Counted from the stretch's first letter, positions 33,046-42,669 are shown. The stretch is 61,294 nucleotides of DNA from Betaproteobacteria bacterium (GCA_025358155.1 JANYKR010000085.1:1-61294); one strand, 5' to 3'. The notes: a model not told the origin generated them from the letters alone. A program made the numbers and translations.

Positions 33046-33918
33046 TCACGCCACGCCCTCGGCCTTGAACCAGGCCAGGCAGCGCTGCCAGCCGTCGTCA
33101 GCGGCGTCCTTGCGGTAGCTGGACCGGTAGTCGGCATGAAAGGCATGCGGCGCGTCCGGGTAGACCACAAAGCTGCTTTTTCGGGCGGCAGCGCTGCCCT
33201 GGGCCAGGGCGACTTTCATGCCATTGACGGATGCCTGCGGGATGCCGCTGTCCTGGCCACCGTACAAGCCCAGCACCGGAGCTTTGAGCTGCCCCGTCAG
33301 ATCGATCGGATGGGTCGGCTGCAGCGCTGTGGCCGGCCCTTGCAGGCGGCCGTACCAGGCCACGCCGGCCTTGATGGCGGGGTTGTGAGCGGCATACAGC
33401 CAGGTGATGCGCCCGCCCCAGCAAAAGCCGGTGATGCCCAGCCTGGTGGTGTCGGCGCCCTGCCCCAACGCCCAAGCCACCGTGGCATCCAGGTCGGCCA
33501 TCACTTGGGCATCGGGCACCCGGTTGACCACTTCGCTGAGCAGCTTGGCGATCTCACCGTAGCTGCCCGCATCGCCCTGGCGCACAAACAATTCGGGTGC
33601 CACCGCGAAGTAGCCTTGTTTGGCAAGGCGGCGCGCTACATCGGCGATGTGTTCATGGACACCAAAGATTTCGCTGACGACCAGCACCACCGGCGCCCGT
33701 GCCAAGCCCAGCGGCGCGGCGCGGTAGGCCGGCATGTTGAAGCCGCCCACCGGAATGCTGACCTCGCCCACCAGCAGCCCTGCGCTGTCGGTCTTGATCT
33801 CGGTTTGCGCCACCACGGGCAGCACCGCTGCGGCAAAGCCCGAACCTACCGCCGCCCGCACAAAGCCACGCCGGCTGAAGTCCCGGCCCGGGTTGAGACT
33901 GTCGAAGTCTTCTCGCAT
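33046..33918 (-). CDS. Dienelactone hydrolase family protein, Tat-exported
   Basis: This 290-residue alpha/beta hydrolase has a twin-arginine leader (SRRGFVRAAVGSGF) and a small hydrophobic core, so it is probably periplasmic. The triad is complete: Cys166 in GFCWGG, Asp in GGQDSGIP and His in APHAFHAD; the Glu of VSEIFG matches the dienelactone hydrolase activating residue. True chloroaromatic dienelactone hydrolases are cytosolic, so this belongs to the broader exported carboxymethylenebutenolidase-like group of unknown natural substrate. AAGGAG lies nine bases before the ATG. A TAGAAT -10-like hexamer is present about 100 bases upstream (34022-34017, minus strand). Confidence 0.9.
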   Translation of the reverse strand: MREDFDSLNPGRDFSRRGFVRAAVGSGFAAAVLPVVAQTEIKTDSAGLLVGEVSIPVGGFNMPAYRAAPLGLARAPVVLVVSEIFGVHEHIADVARRLAKQGYFAVAPELFVRQGDAGSYGEIAKLLSEVVNRVPDAQVMADLDATVAWALGQGADTTRLGITGFCWGGRITWLYAAHNPAIKAGVAWYGRLQGPATALQPTHPIDLTGQLKAPVLGLYGGQDSGIPQASVNGMKVALAQGSAAARKSSFVVYPDAPHAFHADYRSSYRKDAADDGWQRCLAWFKAEGVA

Positions 33919-34086
33919 CCTGCAACACTCCTTGAATCACTGACGGGCCGCGCTGCAACTGCATGGGCAGCAACATCACCAGCAGCAGACTGCAGTTGGC
34001 GGGCGGCGACCGCGACATTCTAGGAACATGCCGCAGCCAAGCCCGGGCCCACGGGAAAACCCACGGCTTTGCCGCTAGCATGCCGC

Positions 34087-35607
34087 ATGTCTCTTCGCCC
34101 CCCCAGTGCCACCGCACCCCTGGCCGCCATCGATATCGGGTCGAACAGCTTTCGGCTCGAAATTGCCCAGTTGCAACAGGGCCGCTACCGCCGCATCGCC
34201 TACCTTAAGGAGACCGTGCGCCTGGGCGGAGGCCTCGACAGCAACGGCTACCTGACCGAGGCAGCGGCACAACGCGGGCTGGACTGCCTGCGCCGGTTTG
34301 CGCAGCGCTTGCAGGGCTTTGAGGCACCGCAGGTGCGGGCAGTGGCCACCCAGACCCTGCGCGAGGCCCGCAACCGTGACGCCTTCCTGGTTCGCGCCGA
34401 GGACGCGCTGGGCTTTGCGATCGAGGTGGTGTCGGGCCGCGAGGAGGCGCGCCTGATCTTTGCCGGGGTGTCGTTTCTGCAGCGCGGCGACGCCCCCCGG
34501 CTGGTGATCGACATCGGCGGGCGCAGCACCGAGATGATCGTTGGTCAGGGCCGGATACCGTGCACCGTCGAGTCTTTCAAGACGGGCAGCGTGAGCTTGT
34601 CGATGCGCTGGTTTCCGGACGGCGTGTTCACCGAGCAGCGCTTTCGCGATGCCCAGGTCGCTGCCGGCGCCGAGCTGGAAGAAGCGCTGGAGCCGTTTGC
34701 ACCGCGCCACTGGCGCGAGGCCCTGGGCTCGTCGGGCACGGCCGGCGCGGTGTCGCAAGTGCTGGCTGCAGCCGGCATCAGCGACGGCACCATCACCCCC
34801 GAAGGCCTGCGCTGGTGCATCGCCCAGTGCCTGGCTGCCGGCAGCGCGGACAAACTCAGCCTGCCCTCGCTGCGCGAGGACCGCAAGGCCATCATCGGCG
34901 GCGGCCTGGCCCTGCTCTACACCCTGGCCACACACTTCGGCATCGCCGAGCTGCGCCCGGCCAAGGGCGCGCTGCGCCAGGGCGTGATCATCGACCTGCA
35001 CGAGCGCCACGCGGCGCGGCGCCAGGCCGGTGGTGGCGACTTGCGCGACCACAGCGTTGCAGCGCTGCAAGCGCGCTTCGGGGTGGATGTTGAACAGGCG
35101 CTGCGGGTGCGCAGCGTGGCGGCGGCGCTGCTGCGCGGTGCCCTGCCCGAAGCGGCGACAGAAGACGACGGCGAGGCCCTTCGCGAGCTGGGCTGGGCCT
35201 GTGACCTGCACGAGATCGGGCTGATGGTCTCGCACCATGACCACCACCGCCACAGCGCCTATTTGTTGGCGCATGTCGACGCTCCCGGCTTTTCACAAAG
35301 CCAGCAGCGCCGCATTGGCGAGCTGGTGCTGGGCCAGCGCGGCGGCCTGCGCAAGATCGAGCCCCAGCTTTGCAGCGAGCGTTTTGCCTGGCAGGTGCTG
35401 GCGCTGCGCCTGGCGGTGATCAAGTGCCACGCCCGCGGCTTGGTCGACCCCAAGGCGCTGCGCCTGAAGCGCGACGGCCGGCAAGCCCAGCTGGGGTTTC
35501 GGGGCGACTGGGCCAACAGCCACCCGCGTACCCTGCACTTGCTGCGCGAGGAGGCCGAGAGCTGGGTCCGGCAAGACAACCCCAGGCTGGTACTGCAACC
35601 CGGTTGA
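34087..35607 (+). CDS. ppx: Exopolyphosphatase (Ppx/GppA family)
   Basis: This 506-residue enzyme is built as an ASKHA ATPase-like domain (IDIGSNSFRLEIAQL at about residues 16-30 and VIDIGGRSTEMIVG at about 140) plus a C-terminal HD-type helical domain (WACDLHEIGLMVSHHDHHRH). It removes terminal phosphates from polyphosphate, or pppGpp. The second phosphate loop reads GGRS instead of the common GGGS. ATG at 34087 is preferred to the upstream TTG at 34069. ppk1 and sixA lie just beyond on the other strand, which supports exopolyphosphatase rather than GppA. Confidence 0.9.
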   Translation: MSLRPPSATAPLAAIDIGSNSFRLEIAQLQQGRYRRIAYLKETVRLGGGLDSNGYLTEAAAQRGLDCLRRFAQRLQGFEAPQVRAVATQTLREARNRDAFLVRAEDALGFAIEVVSGREEARLIFAGVSFLQRGDAPRLVIDIGGRSTEMIVGQGRIPCTVESFKTGSVSLSMRWFPDGVFTEQRFRDAQVAAGAELEEALEPFAPRHWREALGSSGTAGAVSQVLAAAGISDGTITPEGLRWCIAQCLAAGSADKLSLPSLREDRKAIIGGGLALLYTLATHFGIAELRPAKGALRQGVIIDLHERHAARRQAGGGDLRDHSVAALQARFGVDVEQALRVRSVAAALLRGALPEAATEDDGEALRELGWACDLHEIGLMVSHHDHHRHSAYLLAHVDAPGFSQSQQRRIGELVLGQRGGLRKIEPQLCSERFAWQVLALRLAVIKCHARGLVDPKALRLKRDGRQAQLGFRGDWANSHPRTLHLLREEAESWVRQDNPRLVLQPG

Positions 35608-35610
35608 TCG

Positions 35611-35626
35611 GCAGCCAGGGGGCTGC
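35611..35626. terminator. GC hairpin at convergent junction
   Basis: GCAGCC, loop AGGG, GGCTGC lies just after the ppx stop, between ppx and sixA, which converge. There is no U tract. Confidence 0.45.
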
Positions 35627-35656
35627 GGTCGCGACGGGCCAGGCCGCCCTGCAGGC

Positions 35657-36136
35657 TTACAGCTTTTCAGGTGTGCGGACCGAGACCAGCACCACCTCGG
35701 CGCCACCTTCGCGCGCCCGGTGGCGCAGCCACCACACAGCGCCCTTGCGCACCGCCCAGGCCGGCGCGTCCAGCGTGCTGGCACCGGCCATCAGGTAGGC
35801 TGCCAGCTGGCCCAGCATCGGCTGGTGGCCGACCAACAGCACCGGCTCGCGGCTGTCGGGCCAGCGGGCCGCCGCCAGCGCCTGGCTGTGGGATGCACCG
35901 GGCAGCAAAGCGTCCACCATGCGCAGCTTGCGGCCCAGGGCGTCTGCGGTCTGGCGGGTGCGCAGCGCCGGGCTGCAAAGGATGCGGGTGCTGTCGGGTA
36001 AAAAGCGGTTGAGCCATTCGGCCATGCGCTTGGCCTGCTTCTCGCCGCGCGGTGTCAGCGGCCGCTGCAAGTCGTCGTCCAGCAGGCCCTCGCCGGGTTC
36101 ACCAGCGTCGGCGTGGCGCCAAAGGATCAGGTCCAT
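35657..36136 (-). CDS. sixA: Phosphohistidine phosphatase SixA
   Basis: This 159-residue histidine phosphatase of the phosphoglycerate mutase-like superfamily has catalytic His8 in LWRHAD, the LTPRGEKQA segment, SPALRTRQTA and the second histidine in VGHQPML. Size and motifs fit SixA, which removes phosphate from phosphohistidine proteins such as HPt domains or NPr. The ATG at 36136 is chosen; the open frame extends upstream into the intergenic region and the end of ppk1. It is 68 bases downstream of ppk1 on the same strand and converges on ppx. Confidence 0.92.
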   Translation of the reverse strand: MDLILWRHADAGEPGEGLLDDDLQRPLTPRGEKQAKRMAEWLNRFLPDSTRILCSPALRTRQTADALGRKLRMVDALLPGASHSQALAAARWPDSREPVLLVGHQPMLGQLAAYLMAGASTLDAPAWAVRKGAVWWLRHRAREGGAEVVLVSVRTPEKL

Positions 36137-36204
36137 CGCCAGCCTTTTGTCCGCTTTGGCGCTGGCAGTGGCAGTGGCAGCCGTGCCGGCAAACGTGCCC
36201 GCAC

Positions 36205-38295
36205 TCAAACCTGCGCCATGTAGCGGTCCATCAGCGCCGCCTGCGCACTGACACCCGACTCGGCCACCCGCGCGTAGCTGCCGGACGGCGCTTGCACCCA
36301 GGCATCGCGCTGGTCGCCAAGGTAGGGCACCAGGCATTCGTCGATCACACGCTGGCGCAAAGCCGGGTCACGCACCGGCCACGCCAGCTCGATCCGCCGA
36401 AACATGTTGCGGCCCATCCAGTCGGCCGATGTCAGGTACAGCACCTCGTCAGCATCCGCCTCGCCCCAGCGAAAGTAGATCACCCGGGTGTGTTCGAGAA
36501 AGCGGCCGACCACCGAGCGCACCCGGATACGGTCGGTCACGCCCGGGATGCCGGGCGGCAGCATGCAGGCGCCGCGCACGATCAGGTCGATGTCGGCACC
36601 CGCCTGGCCGGCTTGCACCAGGGCATGGATCATCGCCGGCTCGGTCAGCGCATTGATCTTGAGCACGATGCGCCCGGGCTGCCCGTTGCGCGCCGCCTCG
36701 GCCACCTGCTCGATGTGGGCCACCAGCCGCTGGTGCAGCGCAAACGGCGCGGTCAGCAGGTGGCGCGGGGTGCGCACCTTGGTCAGGCTGGCAAGCTGGT
36801 GGAACACGGCATCGGCATCGGCGGTGAGCAGCGCGTCTGCCGTCAACATGCCCAGGTCGGTGTAGAGCCTGGCCGTGCCCGGGTTGTAGTTGCCGGTGGA
36901 CAAATGGGCGTAGCGGCGCAGCACGACGCTGCCACGCCGGGTGGTCTCGCGGCGCGTCACGAGCAGCAACTTGGCATGGGTCTTGAAGCCGACGATGCCG
37001 TAGACCACCTGGGCGCCCACCGCCTCCAGGCGCTCGGCCCAGTTGATGTTGGCCTCTTCGTCAAACCGGGCCTTGAGCTCCACCACGACGCAGACATCCT
37101 TGCCGCGTCGCGCCGCCTCGATCAGCAACTCCATCAGCACCGACTGGCTGCCGGTGCGGTAGACCGTCTGCTTGATCGCCAGCACGTCCGGGTCATGCAC
37201 CGCCTCGCGCAAAAACTCGACCACCACCTCAAAACTCTGGAACGGGTGGTGCAGCAGCACGTCACCCTGGCGCAAGCGGGCCAGCACAGAGCTGTCACGC
37301 GGCAGGTCGGCCTCGGGCCAGCTGGGGCTGCGCAGGGCAAAGCGCAACGCGGGCGCACGGGCATGGTCGATCAGCTGGTTGAGCCGCACCAGATTGACCG
37401 GGCCGTTGACCAGGTACAGCGCCGCCTCGGGCAGGCTGAACTGGTCGAGCAGCAAACGCCACAGCGGCTCGGGGCAGGTGGCCACCACCTCCAGCCGGAT
37501 CGCCTGGCCGTAGTGCCGGGTGGTCAGGCCGCTGCGCATGGCCTGGCGCAGGTTGGTGACATCGTCCTCGTCCACCTCCAGCTCCGAGTCTCGGGTGACA
37601 CGGAACTGTGAAAACGCCTCCACCGGCCGGCCGCCAAACAGCACTTCAAGGTGGGCCCGGATCACGCTGGTCAGCAGCACAAAACCCTGGGTGCCGGGCT
37701 CGCACACCGCCCCCGGCAGCGCAATCACCCGGGGCAGCGCACGCGGCACCTTGACGATGGCGATCGAGTTGTCGCGACCGAAGGCGTCCTGCCCGCCCAG
37801 CTTGACTATGAAGTTGAGCGACTTGTTGGCCACCTGCGGAAACGGATGCGCCGGGTCCAACCCCACCGGCAGCAGCAGCGGCTGCACCTGGGTCTCGAAG
37901 AACTTGGCGACCCAGGCGCGTTGGGCCGGGCTGCGCTGGGCATGGTTGACGATGAAGATGCCTTGCGCTTGCAGCGCGGGCATCACCTCGTGGTTGAAGA
38001 TGGCGTACTTCTCGACAATCAGGTCGTGGGCCTCGGCCGCGACCTGGCGCAACTCATCGCGCTGCGGGTCGTCGTTGCCGGTGGCGCCTCGCATCGCCTC
38101 CAGCGCGTCGGCAAAACGCACTTCAAAAAATTCGTCCATGTTGGACGACACGATGGTGATGTAGCGCAGGCGCTCCAGCAGCGGCACGTCGGCACGCCGG
38201 GCCTGGGCCAGCACCCGGCGGTTGAAGGCCAGGATCGCACGCTCGCGGTTGAGCAGGGCCGGACAGCCGAGCGCCGCATGACTCTGATCGTTCAT
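36205..38295 (-). CDS. ppk1: Polyphosphate kinase 1
   Basis: This 696-residue PPK1 is of normal length. Conserved parts are SSNMDEFFEVR in the N-domain, the autophosphorylated His464 in RYAHLSTGNYN, and the C-terminal DWMGRNMFRRIELAWPV. It makes polyphosphate from ATP at the inner membrane or cytosol. Start ATG at 38295 (MNDQSHAAL); upstream in-frame codons are low-complexity and unlikely. The gene sits between polA and sixA on one strand, opposite ppx, so synthesis and degradation of polyphosphate are encoded side by side. No clear Pho box was seen in the 77-base upstream gap. Confidence 0.96.
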   Translation of the reverse strand: MNDQSHAALGCPALLNRERAILAFNRRVLAQARRADVPLLERLRYITIVSSNMDEFFEVRFADALEAMRGATGNDDPQRDELRQVAAEAHDLIVEKYAIFNHEVMPALQAQGIFIVNHAQRSPAQRAWVAKFFETQVQPLLLPVGLDPAHPFPQVANKSLNFIVKLGGQDAFGRDNSIAIVKVPRALPRVIALPGAVCEPGTQGFVLLTSVIRAHLEVLFGGRPVEAFSQFRVTRDSELEVDEDDVTNLRQAMRSGLTTRHYGQAIRLEVVATCPEPLWRLLLDQFSLPEAALYLVNGPVNLVRLNQLIDHARAPALRFALRSPSWPEADLPRDSSVLARLRQGDVLLHHPFQSFEVVVEFLREAVHDPDVLAIKQTVYRTGSQSVLMELLIEAARRGKDVCVVVELKARFDEEANINWAERLEAVGAQVVYGIVGFKTHAKLLLVTRRETTRRGSVVLRRYAHLSTGNYNPGTARLYTDLGMLTADALLTADADAVFHQLASLTKVRTPRHLLTAPFALHQRLVAHIEQVAEAARNGQPGRIVLKINALTEPAMIHALVQAGQAGADIDLIVRGACMLPPGIPGVTDRIRVRSVVGRFLEHTRVIYFRWGEADADEVLYLTSADWMGRNMFRRIELAWPVRDPALRQRVIDECLVPYLGDQRDAWVQAPSGSYARVAESGVSAQAALMDRYMAQV

Positions 38296-38372
38296 CCTTG
38301 CGAGTCTAGAGAGGCTTCGCGACGGCTTTGTGACAGCCCTGGGCGCCGTAGCCCGTGCGTCAGGGGCCAGGC

Positions 38373-41201
38373 TCAATGCGCTTGCTCCCAGTTCGGCCCC
38401 ACGCCCACCTCGGCCAGCAGGGGTACGCTCCAATCGGCCACGCCCGCCATCAGGCGCGGCACCTCGCTGCGCACCCAGTCGAGCTCGTCATGCGGCACCT
38501 CGAACACCAGCTCGTCGTGCACCTGCATCACGATGGCGCTGCGCTTGGCGCCGGCATCGAGCGCGCCCTGCACCGCCAGCATCGCCAGCTTGATCAGGTC
38601 GGCCGCCGTGCCCTGCATCGGCGCGTTGATCGCCTGGCGCTCGGCACCTGCGCGGCGCGGGCCACTGCCACCGCGGATCTCGGGCAGCTCGATGCGGCGA
38701 CCCAACAGCGTCTCGACATAGCCCTTCTCGGCCGCGCTGGCCTTGGTCTCGTCCATGTAGCGCTTGACGCCGGCAAAACGCGCAAAGTAGCGCTCGATGT
38801 AGTCGCGCGCCGCCTTTTGCTCGATGCCCAAGGCCTGCGCCAGGCCAAACGCGCCCATGCCGTAGATCAGGCCGAAGTTGATGGTCTTGGCGTATCGCCG
38901 CTGCTCAGGCGTCACCGCCTCGACGGTGGTGTTGAACACCTCGGCAGCGGTGGCCTTGTGCACGTCCAGGCCATCGGCAAAGGCCCGCGTCAAGCCCGGG
39001 TCGCCGCTGATGTGGGCCATGATGCGCAGCTCGATCTGCGAGTAGTCGGCCGACACGATGACATGGCCGGGCGGCGCGATGAAGGCCTCGCGCACCCGCC
39101 TGCCCTCGGCGGTGCGGACGGGGATGTTCTGCAGGTTGGGGTCGTTGCTCGACAAGCGGCCGGTGACCGCCACCGCCTGGGCGTAGTGGGTATGCACCCT
39201 GCCGGTGTCCGGGTTGACCATCAACGGCAGCTTGTCGGTGTAGGTGCCCTTCAACTTGGCCAGGCTGCGGTACTCCAGCAGGCGGGCCGGCAGCGGGTAG
39301 TCGGCGGCCAGTTCGGCCAGCACCTCCTCGTCGGTGCTGGGCGCGCCGGTGGCGGTCTTTTTCTTGACGGGCAGGCCGAGCTTGCCGAACAGGATCTCGC
39401 CGATCTGCTTGGGGCTGCCCAGGTTGAAGGGTTGGCCGGCGATCTCAAAGGCTTGCTGTTCGAGCTGCAGCAAGCGCTCGGCAAGCTCGCGGCTCTGGGC
39501 CGACAGCACGGCCGCGTCGATCAGCACGCCGTGGCGCTCGATGCGTTGCAGCAGCAGGGCCACCGGCATCTCGATGTCGCGGTAGACCTTGAGCAGGCCG
39601 GGCACAGCCGCCACCTGCGGGTACAGCACCTGGTGCACCTGCAGCGTCATCTCGCTGTCCTCGCCGCTGTAACGGGTGGCGCGCTCGATATCGACCTGGC
39701 TGAACGGGATCTGGTTGACACCCTTGCCGCACAAGTCCTCATAGCTCAGGCCTTTGCGGTGCAAATGCCGGTCGGCGAGCTTTTCCAGGCTGTGGCCGAG
39801 GTGCGCCTCAAAGACATAGCTCTCCAGCATGGTGTCGTGCAACCAGCCGCGCAGCGTGATGCCGTGGTTGGCCAGCACATGGGTGTCGTACTTGATGTTC
39901 TGGCCGACTTTGGCCGCAGCGGCGTCTTCCAGCCAGGGTTGCAACGCGGCCAGCACGGCGCCAAGCGGCAACTGGTCGGGAGCGCCCGGAAAGTCATGCC
40001 GCAGCGGCACATAAGCCGCCTCACCCGGCTGCACCGCAAAGCTGATGCCCACGATGCGGGCGCGCATCGGGTCGAGCGAGTCGGTCTCGGTGTCGAGCGC
40101 GGCCAGCGGCGCGCTGCGCAGGCGCCGGGTCCAGGCGCCAAGCTGCTCGAAAGTCAAGATGGTTTCGTAGGTGGCGGGCAGCGGGCTGGCGTTGGGCAGG
40201 GCAGGCACGGCAACGGGTCGCTCGGACGGGTCGAACAGATCGTTGGCGGCTGGCGGTACTGCCGTCGCAGCACCGTCCGGCTTGACGCTCAACGAGCTCT
40301 CCAGCTCCTTGCGCCAGGCCCGAAAGCCAAAGCGCTGGTAGAACTCCAGCAGGCCGGCCTCGTCCACCGGCAGCAGCGCCAACTGTTCTACCCCGGGGAA
40401 GCCAGGCAGGTGCGCGCTCAGGTCGCAATCGGTCACCACCGTGACCAGGCGCCTGCCCTGCGGCAGCCAGCCCAGCGCCTTGCGCAGGTTTTCGCCCACG
40501 GCGCCGGGGATGCTGCCGGCCGCCGCCATCACGCCGTCCAGCGAGCCATGCGCGGCCAGCCATTTGACGGCGGTCTTGGGCCCGACCTTGTCAACCCCCG
40601 GCACGTTGTCGACCACGTCGCCGACCAGGGTCAGGTAGTCGACGATGCGGTCGGGCGGCACGCCGAACTTGGCCTGCACGCCGGCCACATCGAGCCGCTC
40701 GTTGCTCATGGTGTTGATCAGCGTGACCCGATCGGTCACGAGCTGGGCCAGGTCCTTGTCGCCGGTGGAGATGACCACCGCATGGCCGGCCGCCGCGCCC
40801 ACCCGGGCCAGCGTGCCGATGGCGTCGTCGGCCTCGATGCCCGGCACCTCCAGCACCGGCCAGCCCAGCAGCCGCACCACCTCATGGATCGCCGGGATCT
40901 GGCGCCGCAAGTCTTCGGGCATGGGCGCACGCTGGGCCTTGTACTGGTCGTACCAGGCGTCCCGGAAGGTCGGCCCGTGCGCATCGAAAACACAGGCCGC
41001 ATGGCCACCAGCTTCGCCCAGAATCTGCTCGCGCAGCCGCTTCATCATCGCCACCATGCCGTGGATTGCCCCGGTCGGAAAGCCGTCGGGCGCGCGCAGG
41101 TCGGGCATCGCGTGGTAGGCCCGGTACAGGTAGCTCGAACCGTCGACCAGCAACAGCTTGGGGAGTGGCGCGGGGGACGGAGGCAAGGGTGTTTCACTCA
41201 T
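38373..41201 (-). CDS. polA: DNA polymerase I
   Basis: This 942-residue PolA has all three domains. The 5' nuclease opens with LLVDGSSYLYRAYHAM. The 3'-5' proofreading domain keeps the DEDD residues (ALDTETDSLD, GQNIKYDTHVLANHG, YSGEDSEMT). The polymerase domain has motif A DYSQIELRIM, motif B RRYAKTINFGLIYGMGAFG and motif C VMQVHDELVFE. All three activities should be intact. The ATG at 41201 begins MSETPLPPSP just before the nuclease domain; the 63-codon upstream extension in the ORF is noncoding. It is divergent from the lipoprotein-thrB operon and upstream of ppk1. Confidence 0.97.
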   Translation of the reverse strand: MSETPLPPSPAPLPKLLLVDGSSYLYRAYHAMPDLRAPDGFPTGAIHGMVAMMKRLREQILGEAGGHAACVFDAHGPTFRDAWYDQYKAQRAPMPEDLRRQIPAIHEVVRLLGWPVLEVPGIEADDAIGTLARVGAAAGHAVVISTGDKDLAQLVTDRVTLINTMSNERLDVAGVQAKFGVPPDRIVDYLTLVGDVVDNVPGVDKVGPKTAVKWLAAHGSLDGVMAAAGSIPGAVGENLRKALGWLPQGRRLVTVVTDCDLSAHLPGFPGVEQLALLPVDEAGLLEFYQRFGFRAWRKELESSLSVKPDGAATAVPPAANDLFDPSERPVAVPALPNASPLPATYETILTFEQLGAWTRRLRSAPLAALDTETDSLDPMRARIVGISFAVQPGEAAYVPLRHDFPGAPDQLPLGAVLAALQPWLEDAAAAKVGQNIKYDTHVLANHGITLRGWLHDTMLESYVFEAHLGHSLEKLADRHLHRKGLSYEDLCGKGVNQIPFSQVDIERATRYSGEDSEMTLQVHQVLYPQVAAVPGLLKVYRDIEMPVALLLQRIERHGVLIDAAVLSAQSRELAERLLQLEQQAFEIAGQPFNLGSPKQIGEILFGKLGLPVKKKTATGAPSTDEEVLAELAADYPLPARLLEYRSLAKLKGTYTDKLPLMVNPDTGRVHTHYAQAVAVTGRLSSNDPNLQNIPVRTAEGRRVREAFIAPPGHVIVSADYSQIELRIMAHISGDPGLTRAFADGLDVHKATAAEVFNTTVEAVTPEQRRYAKTINFGLIYGMGAFGLAQALGIEQKAARDYIERYFARFAGVKRYMDETKASAAEKGYVETLLGRRIELPEIRGGSGPRRAGAERQAINAPMQGTAADLIKLAMLAVQGALDAGAKRSAIVMQVHDELVFEVPHDELDWVRSEVPRLMAGVADWSVPLLAEVGVGPNWEQAH

Positions 41202-41305
41202 GGCCGCAATTGTGGTCGTGGATTTGCGACCGCGGTGGCAGGCCTCACCGAAAACTCGCCGCCGTACGGGCCGGCTGCAGGCGCCAATCCAGCGCGCCTG
41301 CCACC

Positions 41306-41311
41306 TAGAAT
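41306..41311 (+). promoter_or_regulatory. TAGAAT -10 hexamer directly before the lipoprotein ATG
   Basis: The hexamer ends six bases before the ATG at 41318, so transcription would start at or next to the start codon, suggesting a leaderless mRNA. No Shine-Dalgarno is present. The -35 is not clear. Confidence 0.5.
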
Positions 41312-41317
41312 CTGCTG

Positions 41318-41611
41318 ATGAAACTCTTTTGGTTCCTCGCCCTCGCCGGGCTGACCGTTGCCAGTGGCTTGTCTGGATGCGCCGTGTCACCGGCCGCTGG
41401 CGATGGGGCTGTTCAGCGTCTGGTCAGCGAGGATGACCATGTGCGCATCGACGAGTTGCGGGTGCGGGGCCAGACCCAGCGCTTGTCGGTCCAGAACAAG
41501 GACAGCGCCGCCCCCGGCTATGACATCCTGACGCCCGGCGCCGGTCGTGACCCGTCACGAGAACACCGCGACGCCGCCGGCCAGCGCGTCTGGACCGTGT
41601 TCTCGTTCTGA
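41318..41611 (+). CDS. Small lipoprotein of unknown function
   Basis: This 97-residue protein has a lipoprotein signal (MKLFWFLALAGLTVASGLSGC, cut before the Cys at 21). The mature part, 76 residues, has a charged segment EDDHVRIDELRVRGQTQR and a C-terminal GQRVWTVFSF. It recalls small lipoproteins seen next to polA and thrB in Comamonadaceae; no domain name is known to me. No ribosome-binding site is present and a -10-like TAGAAT abuts the ATG. It is followed by thrB after 35 bases, probably in the same transcript. Confidence 0.78.
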   Translation: MKLFWFLALAGLTVASGLSGCAVSPAAGDGAVQRLVSEDDHVRIDELRVRGQTQRLSVQNKDSAAPGYDILTPGAGRDPSREHRDAAGQRVWTVFSF

Positions 41612-41646
41612 TGCACAGCCCCCGACTCTGAGGCCCTGACAGCGCC

Positions 41647-42618
41647 ATGGCGGTGTTCACCGAGGTGTCGGCCGACGAGGCGGCGGTGTTGACACTGCGC
41701 TTGGGGGCGGGTGAACTCGTGTCGCTGACCGGCATCGCTGCCGGCATCGAAAACACCAACTACTTTGTCAGCACCCGCAGCGGCGACTGGGTGCTGACGC
41801 TGTTCGAGCGTCTGACAGCCGCCGAGCTGCCGTTTTACCTCGGCTTGATGCAACACCTGGCGCAGCGCGGCCTGCCCGTACCCGAGCCCCGCGCCGACGC
41901 TCATGGCCGTTTGCTGCACCGCGTGGCGGGCAAACCCGCTGCGCTGGTGAACCGCCTGCCGGGCCAGCACCAGCTGGCGCCCGACCTGCACCACTGCGCG
42001 CAACTGGGCAGCCTGCTGGCCCGGCTGCACCTGGCGGTGGCTGATTTCCCGCTGCTCCAGGCCAATCTGCGGGGCCTGGCCTGGTGGCAATCCATGGCAC
42101 CCCAGTTGCTGCCTTGCCTGACGCCCCCGCAGCAGCGGCTGCTGCGGGACGAGCTGGATTTTCAGCAGCAGCTGGCGGCCTCAGCGGCTCACACTGCCCT
42201 GCCTTGCGGCGCTGTGCATGCTGACCTGTTTTGCGACAACGTGCTGTTTGACGGCCTGCCCGGCCATGAAAAACTCACCGGCTGCTTTGACTTCTACTTT
42301 GCCGGCATCGACAGTTTTGCCTACGACCTGGCCGTGTGCCTGAATGACTGGTGCCTCAACGCCGACTCCGCCTCGCTCGACGAGGCCAGAGCCCAGGCCA
42401 TGCTGCGGGCCTACAGCCTCCACCGACCCCTCACCGCCATTGAGTCACGGCTGATGCCGGCGATGCTGCGGGCTGCGGCGCTGCGGTTTTGGCTGTCGCG
42501 CCTGGGCGACTGGTTCTTGCCGCGTTCGGCCACGCTGCTCAGCCCCAAGGACCCAGTTCATTTTGAGCACATCCTGCGCGCCCGCATCAACCTGCCCTGG
42601 CATCCGCCGGCAGGCTGA
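41647..42618 (+). CDS. thrB: Homoserine kinase (choline-kinase fold)
   Basis: This 323-residue kinase is of the aminoglycoside phosphotransferase-like ThrB type found in beta- and some gammaproteobacteria, not the GHMP type. Key parts are GIAAGIENTNYFV (nucleotide strand-loop), the catalytic AVHADLFCDNVLFD loop and the metal-binding FDFYFAGIDSFAYDLA. The reaction is ATP-dependent phosphorylation of homoserine, the step before threonine synthase. It lies downstream of the lipoprotein and 51 bases before a BPSS1780-type membrane protein. Confidence 0.95.
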   Translation: MAVFTEVSADEAAVLTLRLGAGELVSLTGIAAGIENTNYFVSTRSGDWVLTLFERLTAAELPFYLGLMQHLAQRGLPVPEPRADAHGRLLHRVAGKPAALVNRLPGQHQLAPDLHHCAQLGSLLARLHLAVADFPLLQANLRGLAWWQSMAPQLLPCLTPPQQRLLRDELDFQQQLAASAAHTALPCGAVHADLFCDNVLFDGLPGHEKLTGCFDFYFAGIDSFAYDLAVCLNDWCLNADSASLDEARAQAMLRAYSLHRPLTAIESRLMPAMLRAAALRFWLSRLGDWFLPRSATLLSPKDPVHFEHILRARINLPWHPPAG

Positions 42619-42669
42619 GGCAGCCTCGCGCCTTCTTCAACTTCAAGACCAACCTGACACGCACCCGGC

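Noticed and set aside
38355-41318. 987-codon plus-strand frame opposite polA
   Set aside because: Antisense shadow of polA. Every catalytic motif of DNA polymerase I is on the minus strand.
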